A DNA stretch of 64,000 bases from Aromatoleum tolulyticum. GTDB taxonomy: Bacteria; Pseudomonadota; Gammaproteobacteria; Burkholderiales; Rhodocyclaceae. The notes below the pieces were generated by a model, which was not told where the DNA came from, made no database searches, and saw only the letters and a list, made by a program, of their open reading frames with translations. Position 1 is the stretch's first letter, and each line of letters starts with the position of its first letter. The position numbers were made by a program, and so were the translations under genes. The DNA lies in assembly GCF_900156155.1 (NCBI RefSeq), contig NZ_FTMD01000008.1, positions 62,001 through 126,000 on the forward strand. Direction: 5' to 3'. Of this stretch, positions 59,070 through 64,000 are shown one piece after another.

Positions 59070-59801
59070 TCAGCGCAGCAGCGCCTCCAGCCACGGCAGG
59101 ATCAGGGGCAGCATCACGGCGGTGAGCAGGCCGTTGAGACCCATCGCCAGCGCGGCGAAGGCGCCGGCCTGTTCGCTGACCTGGAATGCGCGTGCGGTGC
59201 CGATGCCGTGCGATGCGATGCCGATCGCGAAGCCGCGTACCGCGTGGTCCTCGATGCGCAGCAGGCGGTAGACGTAACGGGCACCGACGGCGCCGAGGAT
59301 GCCGGTGCTCATCACCAGCACCGCGGTCAGCGAGGGCAGGCCGCCGAGGCGTTCGGCGACGCCCATCGCGATCGGCATCGTCACGCTCTTGGGGGCCATC
59401 GACATCACCGACTCGCGGCTGGCGCCGAGCAGCGCGGCGATGCCGACGGCCGACAGGGCTGCGGTCAGCGAACCGGCGACGAGCGTGACGAGGAGCGGGA
59501 GCAGCATTCCCTTCAGGCGTTCCCATTGCGCATAGAGCGGGATCGCCAGCGCGACTGTCGCGGGGCCGAGCAGGAAGTGTACGAACTGTGCGCCGTCGAA
59601 GTAGGTCTGGTAGGGCGTGTCGGTGAGCGTCAGCACGAGCACGAGGACGGTCACTGCGACCATCACCGGATTGAGCAGCGGGTGGTGGTTCGCCCGGCGG
59701 TAGAGCCACAACGCGCCCTGATAGGCGAGCAGCGTGAGGGTCAGACCGAGCAGCGGCGTGGTCGAGAGGTAGACCCAGATTTCGCCGAGCGCGGGGTTCA
59801 T
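59070..59801 (-). CDS. lrgB: LrgB-family membrane protein
   Basis: A 243-residue membrane protein of the LrgB/CidB family, with about six helices. Signature segments are HFLLGPATVALAIPLYAQWERLK, APKSVTMPIAMGVAERLGGLPSLTAV and HGIGTARAF. LrgAB modulates murein hydrolase activity or carries pyruvate in other bacteria; which applies here is open. The ATG at 59801 overlaps the lrgA stop as ATGA. Confidence 0.92.
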   Translation of the reverse strand: MNPALGEIWVYLSTTPLLGLTLTLLAYQGALWLYRRANHHPLLNPVMVAVTVLVLVLTLTDTPYQTYFDGAQFVHFLLGPATVALAIPLYAQWERLKGMLLPLLVTLVAGSLTAALSAVGIAALLGASRESVMSMAPKSVTMPIAMGVAERLGGLPSLTAVLVMSTGILGAVGARYVYRLLRIEDHAVRGFAIGIASHGIGTARAFQVSEQAGAFAALAMGLNGLLTAVMLPLILPWLEALLR

Positions 59802-60157
59802 GGCTGGTCCTCGCCGTGCGGGGTATGTCGGGAAAGCGCGTGGAGGAGCAGCGCCGATACCGCGATCGACAGCAGGGTGCTCGCGATCAGCGCCACCGTC
59901 AGCGGCAGCCATTCGTCGGCGAGGCGCTGGAAGTGGAGCATGACGCCGGTGCCGGCGGGGATGAACAGCAGCGAAAGATGCTGCAGGATGCCCGTTGCCG
60001 CGCCGCGCAGTTCCGCGCCCGGGCCCTTGCGCAGCACCAGGGCGGCAAACATCAGTCCCATGCCGATGACCGGGCCGGGGATGGGGAGGTCGAGCCCGCG
60101 GGCGAGAGCCTCGCCGACGAGTTGGAACACAAGCAGTACGGTAAGTGCGCCGATCAT
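59798..60157 (-). CDS. lrgA: LrgA/CidA-family holin-like protein
   Basis: A 119-residue membrane protein with four helices and the family segment LPIPGPVIGMGLMFAALVL, then LSLLFIPAGTGVMLHF. It forms a two-gene operon with lrgB (4-base overlap). No LytSR-type or LysR regulator is adjacent; the TonB-receptor gene lies divergent, 344 bases away. Confidence 0.92.
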   Translation of the reverse strand: MIGALTVLLVFQLVGEALARGLDLPIPGPVIGMGLMFAALVLRKGPGAELRGAATGILQHLSLLFIPAGTGVMLHFQRLADEWLPLTVALIASTLLSIAVSALLLHALSRHTPHGEDQP

Positions 60158-60501
60158 CGGATTGGGAGCTTCATGTCGTGCGGGGTGGCCCTCATTCTAG
60201 TGTCAGCGGCGATCGCGGCGTAAGGGTCAGCGCGCCGATGTGTGTCCGCAGGCGCATCCCGTGCCGCTGCCTGAGCCCTGGCTCGTCGCAGAAGAGACGA
60301 TTGCCCGTTAAGGGAAATGTTGCGTTGCCGCGGGCGGAATTTCTGGTTCAATGACGAATGCGGCGCTTCGCGATGCATCGCGAACGGGAGAGCGCCGCAC
60401 TGCGGGCATGGGGCGTAGCCTTCAGGGGAAATGATCGCCGTGCTGCAATGCAGCGGACAGGGCGACGGATCATTGCAGTTCGGGACTCGAAAGGGGTGGA
60501 G
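60158..60501. other. Divergent region between lrgA and the TonB receptor gene
   Basis: The 344 bases contain a possible plus-strand promoter (TTGCCG 60325-60330, TTCAAT 60347-60352, spacing 16) and the large hairpin at 60360-60398 listed separately. No gene is seen. The open frame that runs through it lacks a signal peptide and a ribosome binding site. Confidence 0.5.
60360..60398 (+). promoter_or_regulatory. Large stem-loop in the TonB-receptor leader
   Basis: An 18-bp perfect DNA palindrome (60367-60384, TTCGCGATGCATCGCGAA) is enclosed by a second inverted pair GCGGCGC/GCGCCGC, with a 7-base one-sided bulge. It lies 104 to 142 bases before the ATG. It could be a leader-RNA structure or a dimeric protein site. 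It does not match the cobalamin, TPP or c-di-GMP riboswitch consensus as I recall them. Confidence 0.5.
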
Positions 60502-62634
60502 ATGGGGTTGAGGAACGCTGCGGCGGCCCTGGTGGCCGCCCTCGCCTGGCCGGCCCTGGCCGCGGAGTCGATCGGCCCGTTGGCTCGGGTGGTCGAGGAT
60601 CCTTATTTCGACGAACTGCCGGTCGTCCTGTCGGTGTCGCGCCTCGCGCAACCCTTGCACGACGCGCCGGGTTCGGTCACCGTGATCGATGCCGACACGA
60701 TACGCACCTCGGGTGCGCGCGATTTCGCGGATCTCCTGCGCCTGGTGCCGGGTTTTCTCGTTGCGCACTCGGTGAACGGTGCGCCCAATGCGGTCTACCA
60801 CGGCATGACCGACGAGAATCCGCGCGGGTTGCAGATCCTGATCGACGGGCGCTCGCAATACAGTCCGCTGTTCTTCGGCGGTGTCGCGTGGAACCTGATC
60901 GATGTGGCGCTCGACGAGATCGAGCGCATCGAGGTGATCCGCGGCTCGAATTCGGCCGCCTACGGCTCGAATGCGTTTCTCGGCGTCGTGAATGTCGTCA
61001 CGCGCTCCGCCGCCGAGACCCTTGGCGTCCGCGTGCGTGCGGGCCAGGGCAACGACGGGATTGCGGACCGCTACGCGCGGGTCGGGATGCGCATCGGCGA
61101 CGGATCGGTCCGCGTCTCCGCGGAGACCCTGGGCGACAACGGCATCAAGCACTTCGACGACAGGCGCGAGCATCGGCGCATCAATCTGCGTGCCGACATG
61201 CCCTTGAGTGCGGCCGACGAGTTGCAGGTGGAGGCGGGGGCCGTCGACCTGCGTCTGCGCATGGGCGAGGCGGGCGAGACGCTTAATCCGGCGCGCGGGA
61301 TCGAAGCGGAGAAGACCTTCGGATCGCTGGCGTGGCAGCATGCCACCAGCGACGGCGGCGCGATCTCCTTGCGCTTCACGCATACGGCCGAGCGTTATCG
61401 CGACGACTACACCGTGTCCGACCCCGATCTCGACAAACTCCTCGGTTCGGTCGGATTGCCGACCCCCTTCCGGCTCGAGATCGATCAACGCATCGACACG
61501 GTCCGCGACGAACTCGAATTCCAGCATACCCTGATCCCGAGCGCGAACACGCGTTTCGTCTGGGGGGCGGGCGCGCGCTACGATGCGGTCGAGGGCCGGC
61601 AATTCTACGGCCGCGACGGTGACGCGGTACGACAAGCGGTGCACCGGCTGTTCGGCAACTTCGAATGGCGGCCGTCGGAGGCGTGGACGACCAATCTGGG
61701 CATGACCTGGGAGAACGATTCGCTTTCGAACACGTCGCTGGCGCCGCGGCTGGCGGTGAACCATCACCTGTCACCGGGGCAGACGCTCCGCGCCGGAGTC
61801 TCGCGCGCTCACCGTATTCCATCGCTGACCGAGGCGAAGTCGCGCGAGCACTATGGCGCGCTCGACACGACGCCGTTCGGGCTTCCGCTCGGTGTGATCC
61901 CGCTGGAAATACAGCGCGATGCAAGCGGACGTCTCGACAAGGAGGTCATCGACGTCACGGAAATCGGCTATCTCGGCGATTTTCGCGAGCAGGGCGTGTT
62001 TGTGGACGTCCGCCTGTTCGAGGAGAAGGTCAAGGATCGCATCATGCCCGTTTCCCTGACGCTTTCCCCGCCCGATTGCGAGGTGCGCGGGCTCAGCCGC
62101 TTGCGCCGGCGTCCGCCGGAATGCGGTAACTACCTCGATTACATGAATGCGCAGGACCTCGATATTCGCGGGGCCGAGTATCAGCTGCGCTGGTCTCCCC
62201 TGGATGGCACGGAGTTCACGCTCAACCAGTCGTTCATCGTCATCGACTCCGAGGCCAATGCGGAGTTTGCGGCACTCGGGCGGAAGGATGCGGCGAAGGC
62301 GGAGCGCCACATGGAGAATTCTGCGCCGCGGCGCGCGACGATGCTGCGCTGGGTACAGCAACTTCCGGGCGGAGCGGAATTCTCCGTCGCGCATTACCGC
62401 TACGGGCGCTTCCAGTGGACGCCCAACACGGCGGTCAAGGCATTTAACCGGACAGACCTGCGGGTGGCGTATCCGTTCCGGATCGGCCCGACGCGCGGCG
62501 AGGTCGCATTGACGGGGCAGGGGGTGGACGGTCGTCGGGCGGAGTTCAAGGAGCGTGACGCAGACGGGAACGGGCACGTGCAGCCGCAGTTCATCAATCC
62601 CCGCGTCTGGGCCGGCATCGCGCTGGAATTCTGA
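60502..62634 (+). CDS. TonB-dependent outer-membrane receptor
   Basis: A 710-residue outer-membrane receptor. The signal peptide (residues 1-20, ending in PALAAES) is followed by a TonB-box-like ELPVVLSVSRL. The plug domain covers about residues 50-160 (LHDAPGSVTVIDADTIRTSG, GLQILIDGRSQYSPLF, IERIEVIRGSNSAAYGSNAFLGVVNVVTR) and a 22-strand barrel ends in IALEF with a terminal Phe. The plug resembles colicin I/vitamin B12-type receptors, but the ligand (siderophore, cobalamin, other) cannot be told. The ATG at 60502 is preceded by GGTGGAG and gives a proper signal peptide. A structured leader precedes it. Confidence 0.9.
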   Translation: MGLRNAAAALVAALAWPALAAESIGPLARVVEDPYFDELPVVLSVSRLAQPLHDAPGSVTVIDADTIRTSGARDFADLLRLVPGFLVAHSVNGAPNAVYHGMTDENPRGLQILIDGRSQYSPLFFGGVAWNLIDVALDEIERIEVIRGSNSAAYGSNAFLGVVNVVTRSAAETLGVRVRAGQGNDGIADRYARVGMRIGDGSVRVSAETLGDNGIKHFDDRREHRRINLRADMPLSAADELQVEAGAVDLRLRMGEAGETLNPARGIEAEKTFGSLAWQHATSDGGAISLRFTHTAERYRDDYTVSDPDLDKLLGSVGLPTPFRLEIDQRIDTVRDELEFQHTLIPSANTRFVWGAGARYDAVEGRQFYGRDGDAVRQAVHRLFGNFEWRPSEAWTTNLGMTWENDSLSNTSLAPRLAVNHHLSPGQTLRAGVSRAHRIPSLTEAKSREHYGALDTTPFGLPLGVIPLEIQRDASGRLDKEVIDVTEIGYLGDFREQGVFVDVRLFEEKVKDRIMPVSLTLSPPDCEVRGLSRLRRRPPECGNYLDYMNAQDLDIRGAEYQLRWSPLDGTEFTLNQSFIVIDSEANAEFAALGRKDAAKAERHMENSAPRRATMLRWVQQLPGGAEFSVAHYRYGRFQWTPNTAVKAFNRTDLRVAYPFRIGPTRGEVALTGQGVDGRRAEFKERDADGNGHVQPQFINPRVWAGIALEF

Positions 62635-62658
62635 GCGGCGAACCGAGCCGCGCCGCGC

Positions 62659-63597
62659 TCAGGCCAGCAGTGCGTGACCGGCCGTGCGTGCCAGGATGCC
62701 GACGCCGGCGCCGAGCGCGGCCGGTTTCCATACCCCGGCGACGCGTCTGCCGGCCGAGATGAGTACCGCCACGCCCGGAACGTCCAGCGGGTGGATCAGG
62801 AAACCCGCGCTGCGGTTGAGCATCCCGATGCTGGCAGTCCCTTCGCGCAGCATTTCGTCCATCACGCCCATCATCGCTGTGCCGCCGCCGATGTACTTGG
62901 TCAGGGTCGGCAGGATCAGCGCGGGATCGATCGACACCGCGGTCATCGCCGGGGCAAGGAGGCGCGTGAGCAGGTCCACGGCGCCGCTCGTGCGCAGGGC
63001 CAGCACCGCGACGAGCGCGAGCACGAGCATGGGGATCGCCCCGACGGCGATCTTGAAGGCTTCCGCCCCGGCGCGGTTGATGACGTCGAGCACGCCCTTG
63101 GCGTCTTCGGCGACGCGGTGGTGCAGGGTCTCGTCGAGCTGCCCTTCGACGGCCGACAGCCCGCGGGCGAAGCCGTGATAGGTGACGGCGGCGGCGACGA
63201 GGCCGCCGACGACGGACAGCGCCAGGGTCAGCCCGAAGTCGAGCCCCATCGCGATCATCGGAAAGACCGCGTTGGCCTGTGCCATCGCCATCACCATCGC
63301 CAGCGTCGCGGCGAGGTGTCGGTCGGAGGCGCCGCGGCTCTCCATCATCGTCAGCGTTGCGACCGGAGCGGCGAAGCTGACGAAATTGATCTGCAGCGCG
63401 GCGAAGACGCCCAGTCCCGTGAGTCCGGCGGGACGCAGTACAGGGGCGAGCGCATGCACGATGCGGTCGAGCACGCCCTTCGCTTCGAGCAGGCGCATCA
63501 GCGACAGCATCACGACCATCACCGGCAGGAGCACGAACAGGGCGAGTTCCACCGCGGAGCGCCCGGCGCGCAGGATGATGTCGGTGATGATGTCCAT
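62659..63597 (-). CDS. Nucleoside-recognition (Gate) domain membrane protein
   Basis: A 312-residue membrane protein with about eight helices and two Gate-type repeats, as in the SpmA/SpmB and YjiH families. Repeat 1: ALFVLLPVMVVMLSLMRLLEAKGVLD and TGLGVFAALQINFVSFAAPVATL. Repeat 2: VGAIPMLVLALVAVLALR and ILPTLTKYIGGGTAMMGVMDEM. No sporulation is implied; members in non-sporulating bacteria are of unknown function, possibly transport. It is convergent with the TonB receptor gene, 24 bases apart. Confidence 0.8.
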   Translation of the reverse strand: MDIITDIILRAGRSAVELALFVLLPVMVVMLSLMRLLEAKGVLDRIVHALAPVLRPAGLTGLGVFAALQINFVSFAAPVATLTMMESRGASDRHLAATLAMVMAMAQANAVFPMIAMGLDFGLTLALSVVGGLVAAAVTYHGFARGLSAVEGQLDETLHHRVAEDAKGVLDVINRAGAEAFKIAVGAIPMLVLALVAVLALRTSGAVDLLTRLLAPAMTAVSIDPALILPTLTKYIGGGTAMMGVMDEMLREGTASIGMLNRSAGFLIHPLDVPGVAVLISAGRRVAGVWKPAALGAGVGILARTAGHALLA

Positions 63598-63695
63598 GCA
63601 GATGACGTGGAGTGTGCGAAGCGGCGCATGATACCCGAGCAGGTGGATGGGGTGCGGGTATTGCCCTTGTGCGGCGCCGGGGCCTATCGTTCGAG

Positions 63696-63710
63696 TTCAA
63701 ACAATTTGAA
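63696..63710. promoter_or_regulatory. Inverted repeat upstream of the thioesterase gene
   Basis: TTCAAA and TTTGAA form a perfect 6-bp inverted repeat with a 3-base spacer, 18 bases before the ATG. It lies in the 130-base divergent gap and could be an operator. No regulator gene is next to it in the window. Confidence 0.3.
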
Positions 63711-63727
63711 GTGACAAGGAGACGGAC

Positions 63728-64000
63728 ATGGCGATGGTGGAGACGGCGCGCGGCACGGTGTACGAATGGCAGCGGGACCACATGGGGCACATCAACGTGC
63801 GCGCCTACCTGGAGTTGTTCGATGCGGCCTGCTGGCAGTTCTACGGGATGCTCGGGCTGAGTCCGTCGCGGCTGCGCAGCGGGGAAGTCAAGCTGGCCGC
63901 GGTGCAGCAGAACGTCAGCTACATGAAGGAGCTGTATCCGGGCGATACCGTCTTCGTGCGAACGGGTGTGGTGGAGATGCGCGAAAAGGTCGTCCGTTTT
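63728..64000 (+). CDS. Acyl-CoA thioesterase (4HBT hot-dog), partial
   Basis: The first 91 residues of a hot-dog thioesterase; the window ends inside it. The catalytic segment RDHMGHINVRAYLELFDAA carries the Asp of the 4-hydroxybenzoyl-CoA thioesterase family, followed by the core helix CWQFYGMLGLSP. The strand VKLAAVQQNVSYMKELYPGDTVFV is typical of the second half of the fold. AAGGAG lies 8 bases before the ATG. The C-terminal third is not visible, and the substrate cannot be inferred. Confidence 0.85.
   Translation, partial: MAMVETARGTVYEWQRDHMGHINVRAYLELFDAACWQFYGMLGLSPSRLRSGEVKLAAVQQNVSYMKELYPGDTVFVRTGVVEMREKVVRF

Noticed and set aside
60360-60501. A known riboswitch in the TonB-receptor leader
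   Set aside because: No match to the cobalamin B12-box, TPP or c-di-GMP core motifs as far as I can recall them; kept only as an unexplained structure.

Overview
The window reads as ordinary chromosome of a high-GC betaproteobacterium, most likely from the Rhodocyclales (Azoarcus / Aromatoleum / Thauera group). This rests on protein family content and gene order and on the strong GC bias of codon third positions. No rRNA, insertion sequence, phage gene or CRISPR array is visible. About 60 protein genes and one tRNA-Pro (CGG) are supported, and most are recognisable housekeeping or central-metabolism genes.

Layout. 0.1-5 kb: rlmM, a small lipoprotein gene with a GGGGCC repeat, ugpB-ugpQ, ispB, then tRNA-Pro. 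5-12 kb: a spermidine-synthase-like protein, a HicA-like toxin without a visible antitoxin, a MaoC hydratase, then folE2 and the isoprenoid run xseB-ispA-dxs, with a lone Rieske oxygenase divergent to it. 12-17 kb: an RND efflux pair. 17-25 kb: the classic ribF-ileS-lspA-fkpB-ispH operon, then tsaE-amiC divergent from queG, and murI. 26-32 kb: mercaptopyruvate sulfurtransferase, a SpoIIAA-like protein, two EamA exporters, glpK-glpD. 33-37 kb: a DUF2917/LysR divergent pair and a two-component system divergent from a Spy/CpxP-like protein. 37-46 kb: aceA, rraA, clpS-clpA, a cold-shock gene, rpmB-rpmG, radC, coaBC-dut-nudix. 46-49 kb: a sulfur-oxidation block, flavocytochrome c genes divergent from soxYZ. 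49-55 kb: the isocitrate node, with aceK, a monomeric NADP isocitrate dehydrogenase and a dimeric one in a row. 55-64 kb: a DUF4212 protein, an EF-G paralogue, a BT1-like transporter, lrgAB, a TonB-dependent receptor, a Gate-domain membrane protein and the start of a thioesterase.

How genes work together. Glycerophosphodiester and glycerol-3-phosphate use (ugpB, ugpQ, glpK, glpD) is spread over two loci. dxs, ispH, ispA and ispB cover both ends of isoprenoid synthesis. The most coherent theme is the isocitrate branch point: isocitrate lyase, the IDH kinase/phosphatase and two unrelated isocitrate dehydrogenases lie within about 18 kb. The promoter regions of aceA and of the aceK/monomeric-IDH pair carry the same 12-bp palindrome TCTTATATAAGA, found nowhere else in the window by eye. 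I regard this as the strongest candidate for an undescribed regulatory arrangement here; the regulator is not identifiable from this sequence.
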